DNA of 64,000 nucleotides from Liolophura sinensis (taxonomy: Eukaryota; Mollusca; Polyplacophora; Chitonida; Chitonidae): NCBI RefSeq assembly GCF_032854445.1, contig NC_088307.1, positions 21,466,017 through 21,530,016 of the forward strand, in the 5' to 3' direction. Below, piece after piece: positions 20,725 to 34,400 of this stretch. The first letter of the stretch is position 1, and the number at the start of each line of letters is the position of its first letter. The notes below the pieces were generated by a model. It was given only the letters and a program-made list of their open reading frames with translations. It was not told where the DNA came from and made no database searches. The translations under genes were made by a program, and so were the position numbers.

Positions 20725-21035
20725 ATAATTAAAACGTACGGCACAGAGAGAAAAAGCAGAGCAGCGGCGGCAGTGTGATAGTTGGCAAATGGTCACAGGT
20801 AACTGGAGAAATACGGCTTCTTGTCAAATTGCCTCAGTTAGGCTTTTACTCTAACTGTTCATGTAAATGCAAACAGTAACAAATTACATGCCCCGTAGCC
20901 CCATGGCTTCAGCAGAATAGGTAAAATAAATGCAGTGATGTTAACTGCAATTAATTAGACGTCAATGGTCTAGAAATACTTAAAATGTCGTGTTGTTTTC
21001 AAATTTACCTTACAATAACATTAAAACCAGACCTC
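20725..21035 (+). mobile_element. MITE-M copy with left terminal repeat
   Basis: The left end ATATAATTAAAACGTACGGC then ACAGAGAGAAAAAGCAGAGC matches the terminal repeat seen in the complete copy at 4072. The body continues to AATAACATTAAAACCAG, where the copy diverges (right terminal repeat lost). Confidence 0.85.
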
Positions 21036-21738
21036 GGGATGCTTAAAAATAGGCGTTTTAATCAGTAGGTTCTTTCAGCAAAGAACAGACGAAATATGAA
21101 CCAGCGTGGCACAGATGCGTTAAAGAGATAACATCAACTGAGATAACAGTAAGAACAAATGTAACTGTAAATGTTCAGGTTTAAAATGTGAAGATGCCTG
21201 CGATATTCGTAGCACCAAATTGAGGTCTGAGTTGAAAAGTAAGATATATGTATATCACAGGTATTGTATTTCAAACATATGAAATTTGTAGGAATTTTAT
21301 ATAAAATCCAATCACAATGCACGACATGTACGTTTTGTTTTACCCCTGCCGTTTTACGTAAACAATCGATGCGAGGTCATGACATTAAGGACAACACACA
21401 ACAAAGAATATGTTTTCTTAATTTTGATAGTCACGAGGTGTAAGCCCTCTACCTTGAAACCATCCGTTGGAATTAACAATTATTAAGTGGACATGGCTGT
21501 GAAATGAACACAAAGTATGTCCTTCGATTTTTTTATGCAGCGCCCTTCAAATTCTTACACAGACAAACATTGCTCAAATTAGCAGGCCTGTCTTGACACA
21601 TTGTTTCAAACTGACATTTTTAAACATTATGTGATATGCCATCTGACCTTGGTAAGGGCATTTTCTTATTAATTTTATGGCTATAGTTGTCTACAAAATT
21701 TTTCAAACTTTATCGGTGGGAGAGTTACTTTTGTAACT
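21036..21738. other. unassigned sequence
   Basis: No gene recognised; AT-rich. Confidence 0.4.
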
Positions 21739-21800
21739 TATTTATTTATTTGACTGGTGTTTTACGTCACATCGAAAGGCTAGTTCATTTATACAAACTA
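21739..21800 (-). mobile_element. SINE-A tail fragment
   Basis: TTATTTATTTGACTGGTGTT then TTACGTCACATCGAAAGGC, followed by TTCATTTATACAAACTATGG, is a diverged tail in minus orientation. Confidence 0.55.
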
Positions 21801-22063
21801 TGGTGCGAAGATAACTTAGGAGAAAAAATAGTGAAATACATCAATACGCGGGAAGACGTGAAAATTTGGGGAAGACTCTTTTTTTTAGTGTAATGTCAAG
21901 GATTGAACTCATTACAATGAAAAGAAGGCTTATATCGATGATTCGAGAATTTGTTATAGGGACATATTAGCGATGCAAATTCAGAATTTTTGAGTTGGTT
22001 CGGTTAAACACACAAATGAATTGCATTTGACTCCTAACTATACGCCATATGCCTGTATTTCTC

Positions 22064-22198
22064 GAAGGTCTGCAGCAACCCGCGGATGATCGTGGGTTTC
22101 CCCCGGCCCGGTTGCCTCCCACCATAATGCTGACCGCCGTCGTATAAGTGAAATATTCTTGAGTACGGCGTAAAACCTCAATCAAATTAATAAATATT
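22064..22198 (+). mobile_element. SINE-A, 5'-truncated
   Basis: It starts inside the body (AAGGTCTGCAGCAACCCGCG) and runs through GGTTTCCCCCGGCC, CACCATAATGCTGACCGCCG and the tail GAGTACGGCGTAAAACCTCA. Confidence 0.9.
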
Positions 22199-23282
22199 TT
22201 CCGAAAAATACCATTAAGAGAATTAGAAGGGGAAATCTGTCACTGCTCTAAAGTCTCCGCCTGATGAAATAACATGCAAATGAGGCAGAGTTGATGGTCG
22301 AATTGAAAAAAAATTAAATATCATCATTGGAATCAACTTTAAACGTCATATATTTCTACTTGCATGGTTAGAACAGCACCGTAATAAAAGCAGACCATGA
22401 CTCTAGCTCGACATTTTAATTAAATTTCAAGATTTTCAATATTGGTTCATTCACAAGATTCAATGATCAGAGCAATGATCTGTCATAGATTTACACGTTG
22501 TTCGTATTCTGTGATGGAGGGGGGAGGGGAGAGGGCATCATACTTAGTGTCGTCTGGGCAGCTTTATAAGCCAGTATATACATATGTCAGTACTAGAACT
22601 GGCCTAAAAGGAGACGCTGTTGTGAAACAACCGAAATAATGCAGTTGCCAACGATAACCCCTCCCCCCGCACCCCCCCCCCCCGCACCCCCCCCCCAAAA
22701 AAAAACAAACAAACAAACAGCTGTAGTTCTCTTAAAACTGGATATTGTTCCCAGCTCCCAATCTTGATCTCCTGACCAGAGGCTGTGTCGGTTATGACTG
22801 GTCACCGAGTCCCCAAACACTGACGCCTGCTGCCCTTCGTCATATATCGGGGAAATCAATGGTGATCAAATACGGAGAAAAACCCAGCCTCTGCGGTCAT
22901 GTAACGTCTCTAAGATGTCAAAACACGTGTCTGACTAGAGAGTTAATATGTGTATTTATCCGGGCAAAAAAAACTTAAAAATGATTCTGGCTTTTGAACT
23001 TCTGGAAACATAATGTGAATTATTTTAATTTGGTAAAGAACATGTAACGGTTAGCTTTAAGATCTTGACCATGTAGGACACAATGTGTTTTGGAAAACAG
23101 AGTTTGGCTCTGGTAAATCCGACTACGCCTTGTAGACTGTGTGAACATGTCTTTAAATAGCTATATATTTGCATCACACCCTGGCGGTTACCCACAACTG
23201 TTAACCTGCCAGTAAGGACAAATTTTGTAATTGTTAACGAGTAGAAGTTTGGGAGAGCTAGCCAAGCCATTTTATACGTTTG
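22199..23282. other. unassigned sequence
   Basis: No gene recognised. A C-rich tract lies at 22661-22696. Confidence 0.4.
22661..22705. repeat. C-rich low-complexity tract
   Basis: C runs of 7-13 broken by GCA are followed by an A run. The minus strand has four or more G runs and could form a G-quadruplex. Confidence 0.8.
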
Positions 23283-23612
23283 CTTCACATGTATCCACTG
23301 ATTTACGTGTGTTTCACATGTATCCACTGATGTACATGTGCTTCACATGTATCCACTTGTATACGTGTGCTTCACGTGTATCCACTGATATACGTGTGCT
23401 TCACGTGTATTCCTCTGATGTACATGTGCTTCACATGTATCCACTGATATACGTGTGCTTCACGTGTATTCCTCTGATGTACATGTGCTTCACATGTATT
23501 CACTGATATACGTGTGCTTCACATGTGTTCTCTGAGGTACATGTGCTTCACGTGTATTCACTAATATACGTGTGCTTCATACGTGTATCTTCATACGTGT
23601 ATCTTCAACACA
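23283..23612. repeat. 29/30-bp minisatellite, about 11 copies
   Basis: The unit is CTTCACATGTATCCACTGAT then ATACGTGTG, with CACATG and CACGTG variants. Each unit is partly self-complementary (CACATGTA against TACATGTG), so single strands can fold. The open frame across it is an artefact of the repeat. Confidence 0.95.
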
Positions 23613-24215
23613 TTCTGCTGTCCCCACTTGCTGGCAAAACGGTCAACCGCGATCGTAATGCCTTTTAGGTTACCTTACGAATTGTGGATTGACCAGTACC
23701 TCAAACACAGTGAGCTCAATGTTCCGTTGTGATACTCCGCCTCATATGCAACATCCTTGTTTCTAGCACCGTAAATACATTGGACAACACCTCAGAATAT
23801 TATGGACTGAATAAATCCAGGCGAGCTGTTTATTTTTTTGATTGTGGCTTACAAAGGAATTGTTCACTTTTACGATGGCGGCCGGTTTTATGGGCAGAGG
23901 AAACAAGAGTGCCAGGCGTAAACTGCCGGCAAGTTATGAACGTTCCTAGATGTGATGTACAGACAGGCTCACCATATTGGTAGAAGGCATATGGTCTTCG
24001 CTGTGTACGCTGGACCGCTTATTCTCAGCAAATGAGCTAACTTGAGACTTGCTTGTTTCATCTAAGGGCCCAATTCATGCCATAGGTAGGCTAATTACTT
24101 CTGGATATATTTAGCGATTCGTAAACTGAATCTTTCCTTGTTGAATTCGTGCATTTAGAAATACTTCAGTCTTGCCAGTGGGACATACAAACAATAAAGA
24201 TCTAACATATGTGCT
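23613..24215. other. unassigned sequence with a possible SINE-A relic
   Basis: Near 23831-23905, TTTTTTTGATTGTGGCTTAC and GTTCACTTTTACGATGGCGG vaguely follow SINE-A minus-strand order. No gene is recognised. Confidence 0.35.
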
Positions 24216-24560
24216 GCACTGATTTTACTCTCTATGTTGCAAGTCTTTTATTGTAGTACGTTACTGTATAAACCAGGATTCTACTGGTGAACTAGGACTG
24301 GTCCCTTGGATTTGTTTTGATGTGAATTTATGTTAAATGTAATAACAACACAGCATTTTGAGTAATTCTTGATCAGTGAATCCGTTGAATTCTGCTGAAG
24401 TTACGGTCCTGGGGGCGTCTAATTCGCTACTATTTGAGCCTTTACATGAACAGTTCAAATAAAACTCTAACTGAGGTAAATAGACAAGAAGCCGCATTTT
24501 ACCCGTTACATCTAACCATGTGTCAACTATTGCACTGTCGTCAATGCTCTATGTCTTTCA
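24216..24560 (-). mobile_element. MITE-M copy
   Basis: ACAGCATTTTGAGTAATTCT, ACATGAACAGTTCAAATAAA, ACTCTAACTGAGGTAAATAG and CACTGTCGTCAATGCTCTAT are the family blocks in reverse orientation (24345-24555). The terminal-like GATTTTACTCTCTATGTTGC at 24221 lies on the other side of about 75 bp of unrelated DNA. Confidence 0.7.
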
Positions 24561-26784
24561 ACATAATGAACGAGTTATTCTGAGACATTTCCATGTGAAT
24601 AACGAAAAATAAAATTTACATGCATTAACTTGGAATGAAGGCATTTGCTGGAATGTCCTCCTTGATACTCTAGTTTTTGCAGTTATAACTTGTGACGTTG
24701 AGAATGTAACAAATGCTATAAAGCGAGAAAAGTATACACCTTTTGCAGGACCTTCATGTATGTTACTATCCAAGTAAAAATAGTTGACGGTGTCAAACAT
24801 GTCTTGAATTCCGGGTTACAGGAAGCCGTTATGGTGTTTGTACAAATACAAATCCAGACCAAATTTTGAGAGTGTGTGGTTTCCTTTAAATCCGGCGAAA
24901 TAGCGGTGTTATATGTTTCTTGCTAAAATGGCCCATAGAAAAGCAGAGGCTGTAGTAAATCGACAATAAGAAAATTTCGAGTTTAGACTTTGCGACATAA
25001 TAGTGACTTCCCTTTGCACCCTGATGTGGTCGCTTTACGACACTTGAGGAATAATCAATGCATTTTAACATGGGCGGATGTATACAATATTGCAAATTAC
25101 ACACAGACTTTTTCTTTAATTCAATTGAATAAGCTTAAAAATACACTGAACCACACGGATTAGGAAATAAAAGTCGTCGATTACTGAAAATAGTGCTCAT
25201 TGTATATGAACGCGTTAGTTTTGTTCCCTTACGTATTCTGCGTATCTTAGCCCCGTCTGATGTCTGAAAGAGGGAACCTTCCAGATGCCAGCTCATGTTA
25301 AAATTCACTTATCAGACCTTAAGTGCCGTAAAGCGACGATCACATGGCGATGTCATAATGTCGAATCTCGAAACTCCTGTATCATTTGGGAACTGGAGTG
25401 AGCCAACACCCCTTGTGCCTGACCACGTTCCGTAGTTAGAACTAAAAATACGGCAGGGCTGGGTCGGGCACTTGCTCCTGGATAGAATACCCCGAAATGC
25501 TTGACACAATCCTGAAAGCGATGAAAGAGATAAATTGGGTTGACGCATATTGCATCATGCAAACGACGGTATGTATCAGCGATAAGTAATTTTAATATCT
25601 AAAAAAGTATATAGTGCAACCGTGTTAAAAAAGCCACGTTAGAGACACCATACATCTAATTTCAACCAATCGTGCAGCTGTATAACAATAATGTGTGTAA
25701 GGCAAATACCAGAGAGCTTTAAGTTTTGTTTTCAACAAAATGTTAACGTCAATCTATCATGACAGCTCCGGTGATTTTTTTTTTTAATACGTTTAATGTA
25801 TTCTGATATACACAAAGCGAGTAATCTGGCTTAAAGAATAATGAAGTGGATAAAGAGAAATGGATAATGTTGATAGTACAGCATTCCGCATTATCCTACC
25901 TTCAAGTCATTTTTGATATTGGCATAGTATACAGTATTGCCACGTTTTAGGGGTACCTTGCATAGTCTTTGGGCTATTATGAGGGTAGGCTACATAATGT
26001 TATCGGTGTGAGAACACGAATATGGATGTAATAGCAATGACAGTTCAGGAGCGAATTAACACACCACAAAATCTATTTAAGCATGTATCACCGACTGGGT
26101 TATCTTGACCTCTATACTGAAGTGTGAAGCTGTGCTTCGTTGTTTTTATGCTTTTTTTTTGGCCGGGGTAAGGGGGGGTATGTCATCACCTAATATCCTA
26201 ATATTAATATAATTTACATTGTTTTTCACGTCTGCATTGGTTTTTGTCAAGAATGAGGTTTGGATCTAATGTTTACAAGTGTTGGCAAATCTCAAATGCA
26301 AATCAACGCCAACCAATAAATGTTTAGCTTTCCCGGATATCCAATGCCTCAGTTCAAATTAGTGTTAAAAGAGGTAAATAATAATCTTTGCCTTTCAATT
26401 AAAACCAAATAAATATTTCGCGTAATAAGCATTTGTTGCACTGTGATAAAATCACGATGTATTTGCTTAAATAAAAAGTCACAATTTTAGCTTCACGACA
26501 AAGTCAACAGTAATTTCGTCGCAGTCATTTGTGGATTGTGGCCACGCTCTTGGATTTAATCCATTGATTGCATTTGCAGATTATTGGATGATTGAATGAC
26601 TGACTGAGGATTTAAACTGAGCATCTTGATTTAATGCTTAGCAGCTGGAGTTATGTCGTTCATTCAGTGGGTATTGATTAATTCTTACACTTTTTTATCG
26701 CACATTTGTGATATGATATTTTGTACGTCACTATTACCGTACCATTGTCCTACATGTGCGATGGACGACATCTTTGTGAAACTG
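24561..26784. other. unassigned sequence, 2.2 kb
   Basis: This is the longest stretch in the first half with no repeat I can classify. The overlapping minus-strand frames near 25312-25562 carry no domain. It could hold regulatory DNA but nothing shows it. Confidence 0.35.
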
Positions 26785-27070
26785 GGCCCTGAAAGCAGAG
26801 CAGCGACGATAGCGTGATAGTTGGCAAGTGGTCGCCCGTAACCGGTGAACTGCGGCCTCTTGTCAATTTAGCTGTCTGGAATTTATTCTAAACTGTTCGT
26901 GTAAATGCATAAATAGTAGCAATTTACACGCCCCTAGCAGCATGGCTTAAGTAGACTTAGGTTTAAAAATGCAGTGATGTTAATTGCAATTGATTAAACG
27001 TCACTGGTCCAGAATTACTCAAAATGCTGTGTTGTCATCAAATTTAGCATAAAATCACATTAAAGCAGTA
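26785..27070 (+). mobile_element. MITE-M copy
   Basis: GCAGAGCAGCGACGATAGCG, CATAAATAGTAGCAATTTAC, CATGGCTTAAGTAGACTTAG and GTCACTGGTCCAGAATTACT occur in order, ending near ATCACATTAAAGCAG. Confidence 0.85.
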
Positions 27071-28378
27071 ACCATTTTACTTGTTGACGGATAATTCAGA
27101 ATTCATGAGTGTGGGAGGAGAACATATCAGAAGATCATAATCCCAGGCTGTATCATTTACCAAGCTGAAATATCTGGCAATGTCGACCGGTTTCCAATTG
27201 GCAACCGTAGTAGTCAAGGACCAGAAAACACGGCAAGAATATAAGCCAACTACTCCTTGTGCCAGTGAGGTCAAAATAACCTGGGATTGGACTTGAACTG
27301 TAAGACGCCTATACATATATCTCTACAACGCGCAATCAAGGGTCTGTGTGTAGGCATCACCTCCATACCGAAATCTGTGAACATCTAAATTAACACCAAC
27401 CAAATTATGATACATATGTCGACCAGTAGAGCCAGTACACATGTAATCACATGTTTAGACTATCTAATGAACAAGATATTCATATCTGTACTTTCCCAAA
27501 AAGCTGGGAAATGTAATATTCCGCTTTCAGCACTCGTAATATCTGTCACAAAAATTTGAAGAATTAGTAGATCGAGTAATAGTTGAATGTAAAATATCTC
27601 AGCGGAAGATTTTTTTCAAGAAACATAGTGCTTTGGGTCCGCGTGTAGTAATTGGCGTAAAATGTCAGTTCACAGGAAAAAGACGTAGTTCCTGTGCGTA
27701 TAAGTATACATTTTTCCAGGTATTACTCCCATATTTGGACAATTGGGTACGTTGGACAAAGAGAAATGGGACCTAGGTATGAATAACCCTTGACCCGTCG
27801 CTCGGTAATACCTACATCACGGAAGAGTCATTTCCGAAACAGCGGCGAAATATTCTGAATTGTAAATATTTTTCTCTCTGTTTTAACAGCAGAAACGATG
27901 GAACGATGTTTGCTGTTTCATTTTCGTAATTTCCTACCAGGGATTTCGATTCCGAGTCCTCACTGTGTTCGGTTCATAATGTCATGGGTGTAGCTTACCC
28001 ACCAAATTTGAACTGTATATATGAACTGGGTGTATGCAAAATGCGAAACAAGCAAGAGGAAACGGAACGGGGTCGCTTTTCGACACTTTCAAACGCAAAT
28101 ATTTGCTCTCTAACTGATCGATGCAGACGTTCGGTTGAAAGCCGAAAAACAAATACAAATAAATCTGAAGCCGTGGCACAGCAAGCCAGAATCGACTGGA
28201 CGCTGGAATTAAAAACAAGTATGTAGGCAGGAGATCGTTTATTCTGTCAGATTACTGTTCGTGATCACAAGGGATGTGATACTCCGGCCCCATACCTGGC
28301 GCTGGTGTCATTTACTATATACCTGCTGCATAGTTACCTGTAATTAACTGAACTGGGATTCCACTATTCACATCCACC
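27071..28378 (+). promoter_or_regulatory. region upstream of the Ly6-like gene
   Basis: This 1.3 kb leads to the start codon at 28379. A weak TATA-like CTATATA lies at 28315-28321, about 60 bp before the ATG, and the ATG context CCACCATGA has A at -3. No mapped start site can be given. An 80-codon frame at 27984-28226 has no recognisable domain and may be 5' leader or chance. Confidence 0.3.
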
Positions 28379-28424
28379 ATGATTCTTATGGTGTTGTTAC
28401 TGGTTTCAAGCTTTATGGGATGTG
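28379..28424 (+). CDS. exon 1, signal peptide
   Basis: It begins at an ATG in a good context (CCACCATGA) and encodes 15 residues plus one base. The donor G|GTAAGT is a perfect consensus at 28425. Joining to 38573 gives GSAMECY, placing the signal cleavage site just before the first domain Cys. The fit of hydrophobic leader, donor and phase is the reason for choosing this exon, 10.1 kb from the next. Confidence 0.72.
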
Positions 28425-31400
28425 GTAAGTCAATGAATTTGTTATCTATTTTGACACATGCATACGTACACTATAACAGCAAATTTAACGACTTAACTGA
28501 CCTCGAGCTGGTTAGACGACTAATTTATGTCAGGCATCATGATCATTCTTAAATGCTTGGTGTCTACTTTCAATAGAGGCCTCCGTGGTCGAGGGGGTTG
28601 AAACGCCAGCATGGGCGTAATGACCCAAGAGCCTCCCACCAACGCGGATGCTGTGAGTTCAAATCCAGCTCATTGCTGGCTTCCTCACCCGCCGTACATG
28701 GGAAAGTTTGCCAGCAACCAACAGATGGTCGTGGATTTCCTCTGGGCTCTGCCCGGTTTCCTCCCACAATATTGCTAACCTCCGTTGTATAAGTGAAATA
28801 TTCTTGAGTACGGTTTAAAACACCGCTCAAATATTTAATAAATAAACACTTTCAGTGTTTTCGTCTTTTATACCAAAAAGTTTAAACTTAAATCCATAAT
28901 TATCGTCTCCTGTATTTATATCATTGTTTTGAAATCTTCGCCAGAATTAAACTCTCCAAGAAAGTGGGCCTAAGTGTCATACCCAAATGGCCTGTTCGCT
29001 TTTCATGTCGGCGTGTTTAACTATTACGTTTCAATTAATGAAAACAAGGTTTCAGACCGGATGAAATACACCATAAAACTGCTCTCAGTATTAATATATC
29101 TTATGTTCCCTATGGGTTTTTGATTTTGGAATATATCATAGAACTGCTCTCAGTATTAATATCTCTTATGTTCCCTATGGGTTTTTGATTTTGGAATATA
29201 TCATAGAACTGCTCTCAGTATATATATATCTTATGTTCCCTATGGGTTTTTGATTTTGGAATATATCATAGAACTGCTCTCAGTATTAATATATCTTATG
29301 TTCCCTATGGGTTTTTGATTTTGGAATATATCATAGAACTGCTCTCAGTATTAATATCTCTTATGTTCCTAATGCGTTTTTGTAACTTTAGCCGGTACAT
29401 CAAAACACAAACACACCTGACACAGCAGAAAATTAAAGGCCCTTATACCGACAGCGGACAGTCATGGCCATTTCGCAGTCCTATTCTACATGTATAGAAA
29501 AGGCGCTTCCATCATGTAATTGGAAACTCGTACCTGAAAGGACTGATTAATTGAATATATTCAAGGACATATCATTTTCATGAGGGGGTCAGTTTGATTG
29601 ATCTAGTAAACCTCAGTCCACAGTATACCATACGGCAAGCAAATGATAAACGATGATTGGCTGAGACTGGCTGAGACTGACTGAGACTGGCTGAGATAGG
29701 GTTTCCTAGGATAAATCTTACAGCCTTTGTCACGCTTGAATAAATTTACCATACCTAAAATTCAGCTTAGACAAGGCAACCTATCAGTGATTTAGGTTAC
29801 GCGAGCGAAATGATTTTCCTTACTATTAATATTGTAAATTTGTCAACTTCAACCTCAAACATCTATATCCCCCAACTTTCCCTTGGCACCTTGCCACAAC
29901 ACCACATACAGCTTGTACTGTTCTCCACAACATATCAAAAGATCAACCTAGCATGATTACCATTTTTAGCTGTGGTTGCTGGGAGTGAAATCAAAGCATT
30001 TTATTACCTTGGTAATCTCCAGGGGGATGGGGAGTATTAATAAACAATGGGCAAAAAGTTTTCAGTTCTATCCAGAACAGACAAACTTCTGATATATTTT
30101 AACTAGATGTAAACTAACTGTGCAGAAATTTATAGTACATCAACAACCCGAAATGTCTGTGTGGCAGTATTACCCAATCAGTGGTCCTTCACTCCTCAGT
30201 TCGGAGGCAAATCTTGCACCCAACTGCCCGAATGTGTAACCTTCAGAGCGAGCATTTGACCTTACCTGCAAATTCATCCTCCTTGCTTGCAAAGAAAAAA
30301 ATCGCTTATTCAAATTAAAGCTCTTGCGTGTAATTGTCACAGTTGTATATTTTTGAAAACCTCCTAGAAAGGGTTTGTACACTTAGAGATGATTTAACAG
30401 TTCATCATGGTATCTGATAGACCTTCACCACCACGTGAGGCTGCTCAAGTCGCGGCCGAGATGGCCCCTATCAGCTACCACACTTTACTGCAACGCTCAT
30501 TAAAAGACATTAAAAATCTGTCTAATGGTCTAGACTGCTTTATTACAGACCGCATCACTTTAACCAATGGCGAAAAGTGTTGTAGTTTACCTACTTGCAC
30601 GAGGTGGGGTTGTTTTGTGCAGCTTCTCCGGTTTTCTTTATGGATTTACATATGAAAGTCCATGCCTGCATTGCATCAATAAGTATGATGTGTTCCACTA
30701 ATAAATAAGTCAATTAAATCAATTAATCAACATTTATTGACACGGTAATTGTAGGTCAGCGAGACCTAATAAATGGTTATTAACATAACTGCATTTGTTC
30801 ACCTTATTCTGCTTAAACCATGGTGCTGGGGAAGCAAGCAATTCGGTACTAATTAAGAATTTACATGAACAGTTAGAATAAAACCGTAACCCACAAGTGG
30901 TCGGATTTCACTAATCACGTGTGACCGTTTGCCAATTATCTCATATTCTCAATGCTTTAGTCTTTTATTATATTACTAAGCTTCGATTTTTATGCGACAG
31001 ATATTTCTTTGGATATATGAAATGAAATAACTAATAAATAAAGCGTATGGCTACCACAGCTCAGTCCATCTGTGAACTATTCTTGCCTTACGATGTATGC
31101 ATTGTAGGCTTTGATATTGACGCCACAAAAATGTCAACGTCATGATCCATATGTTGTTAAGAATTTCAAACCTAAATCTATTTCAAACGTTATCGCAAAA
31201 CTTCAATAAGCCGTACTGGACAGAGCTAAACAACTTCTCATTCTGTCGATTTGTTTGGTTTTGTTGGCACAGACAGCGCTGGCGTTAAACCCATCATCAA
31301 CAGTGAAAAGCTAGTGCCTGACGCAACTTGAGTTCCTAAATGCATCCCTGTTTTCATGGCAGATATAAATAATTGCATGATAAGACAGTGTTATTGTTTG

Positions 31401-34400
31401 AATCAAAATCGATCTCACTGACACTGTACTTGTGTAGAATTTGTGAATGAAGAGGTGTTTACCGTAGCTATACTGTATTGCTTTGTCCTTTGATTTACCG
31501 TTGTCGTTAACTGTAGCAGAAGTAAATCAAAACATGAAATCACACATTGCAGTTACCGTTAAGGAAATAAGTAATGGTCAGTTTGGGTGTAATTTAAGAT
31601 ACTGCGACTTTTTCAAAACAAGTGCAGTGACTAGCTTCCAACATTTTGGACATTCCAAAAGAATTGGTATTATCTGCAGCCGCAAAAAACTGTACTTATA
31701 TCTTTGCTTGCAGACACAGAAAATAAAACAAGACAGTTGCATGTAAGTCAGAAAACTCTTTAGTTTCAAAGCTGTCGAAAAGATGATTATATTGTGCACC
31801 AGCTTTGTCTATGTATGTCAGTCTTAACATGAAATGTGTGTACGTAGGTATGCTTGGGCTTTAGCCATTTTTCTGTCATATGCGCGACAAGCAAGTCAGC
31901 AACAAGTACAATTTTCAAGGTCTTTGGTATAACCTGACGCGGGTAAGATCCCAGGTCTCCCGAGGCGGACGCTATAACCATTAGGCCACCGAAGGAGTTG
32001 TTAACATGAAATGGATCAAGAACTATGCTGATGTTATGAATAAATGAATGAATGAATGACATTGCTTAATGACAGCAATGACCCTCAGCAATACTGCAGC
32101 CATATCGTGGCAACTGTGGTCATGAATGACCATGCTTTAACAACGTTCAAAAACATGATATTTAGTGTGCCAGCGTGGCGCAATGACCCGGGAGCCTCTC
32201 ACTAATGCGGCTTCTTCTCCGGTCGCACGCGGGAAGGACTTCCCCTACTTGCGGATGGTCGTGGGTTTCCCCCAGGTTCTTCCTGGTTTCTTGCCACCAT
32301 AATGCTGGCCGCCGTCGCATAAGTGAAATATTCTTGAGAACGGCGTGAAACACTAATCTAATAAATAAATCAATCATTGCTCGTAGGGGCCTTGGTGGCA
32401 GTGAGTAAATGACCACTCTGGTGTGTCCATGTGCAGTTTTGCCTTCTTTGAAGACTACTTTTGTGTGTTTCACAACTAGCCTGTACCTACGTCACACCTG
32501 GGAAAGTTAGTCCAAAAACTGCCAAAGATCGGTGACATATAAATAAATAAATAAATAAATAAGATTTAAATAGGTAAAAGTTGGTTATCAAGTTCCCATT
32601 CGACGACGCTTTCACTCAATTCTTGGTATAACACATTCCTGAATTTGGGTTCCTAAGGGGTCAAACCCAATGATCACATAGCTTTGCAAAGGTTCGATGT
32701 CCGGCCATCAGCTTCAGATATAGAGTCATGTCATAAGGCCGGTCATAGGGAAGGGGAGGGGGGGAGGTGGAGGGGGGATATTGTATTAGCTTAGAACATA
32801 CCATTAAAAGTTTACATGCTCCAGACAGGGATGATCTGTAAATACTTTAAGATTGAACTGCGCCATAGCATTGCCAAATCCCCAGATCGACGCATGGCAA
32901 ATGTCTGGTCATTTTCAAAACAATCATTTGATGTTTGACCAGTAAAGTGTTGCCAAGTGGTCGGTCGATTTCTCGATACGGCGGGAGTCCTAGCCTGTAT
33001 ATTCAAGTAAGAAGTTGGTCAAGCCTAATATTGACTGCATGGTCTAATCTCCCAAGTGGTCAACCAGTCCGGCATCTGACCGCTCGATACACTGCGTTTA
33101 ACTAAATTAACTGGCGTGACGGAAACTCATTCCAGACGCTCTGCGTTCCATTCTTTAGACAGAAATTGTCCCATCTGGAAGGTGAGGATTTTAGAGTCCT
33201 TTTAAAAGCCCCTCTGACTCACCTGTAGTTATATTTAGAATATATCCTTTCTGAAATGGCTTTATCTCTCCTAGACATTTCCCGAGGACAGATTCCACTG
33301 GCTTATGGACTAAGTTCATCAATTTTACATAGACACCGGGCAGGTCTTCAATACGCAAGGTTAAATTTAGGCTAGGTTGATGTCTTGCTTGATGCCAGAA
33401 ATACCCTTACGGGATGAATTATTAAAAAACAAGACCATGCAATTTGGCTGGTTTTTTAATAAACATAAACATAACACCCAGTTTTGATATAAGTCTATGT
33501 TTCTAAATCTGGAATGATTTTTCATTACTTTTGCCTTTAACAGCTACGGGGGTGAAAGTTGCCACAATTAAAACATTTACAATAACAGTTTGAAAAAAAC
33601 TCTGAGGTAAAATGACATGAAACCCGATTTCACCCACATGTGATCATTTTTCAACTATCCAGCTGTTTCCAATGCTCAAATTTTACTCTTTTAAACTGCA
33701 GTGTTTTATACAGTAAGAGAAGTATTAAGTAATCATTATATTTTTAGTTTGATTTTGTTAGTTAATTATTTTGGCTAATTAGTTTCTAACAAGTCAGGGT
33801 TTTATTAGAATCGGTAGCTCTGTGTAGTTTGATGTGCTACTATTCGGGCTCTTGTTGATAATACCGTATGAGCTTTCTTGGAGGTTGCCCTGGAATAGCA
33901 CATGTCTAAACCAAATTGACTACAAAACTACTAGATTAAACCAAAGCTCCTCTGAAACAACTGGCTACCCCCATGAAACAAATCAGCGAGAGTTGGAATT
34001 GAACATGGAATCTTTTTCCTGGAGAACATAGTCTTATTTTGCAACATTGTAATGGTTTGATTCCCAGAGCCTCAATGTAAAATTTAGCCGTCCCGTAATC
34101 GATCAACAATCACTGTTTCTTTTACTCTGTAGTTAACCTGTGATACAGCGGAATTCTCTAATGAAGTAAGGGAATGGTTTACGTCAGAACCAAGCTGCTA
34201 TCCCATAATTCAGTGCAACCCTAAAATGAAGCACAGGAATAGTGTCCAAAGTAAAAACTCTTGAACCGGAGGCTCTGTGAAATCTTAGATAATGTGCTGC
34301 TATTCTAGATCGACCAGTTATATGGATGCATACCCTCAGGTCATTGATATGAATTGTAGAAGAATGGCACATGTTTTGAGTCTAAAATACTTCTCCAAAT

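Noticed and set aside
23231-23506. 91-codon frame
   Set aside because: It is a translation of the 29-bp minisatellite.
27984-28226. 80-codon frame just upstream of the Ly6-like gene as its N-terminus
   Set aside because: It ends in a stop before 28379 and lacks a donor leading in phase to exon 2, whereas exon 1 at 28379 supplies a signal peptide in phase.
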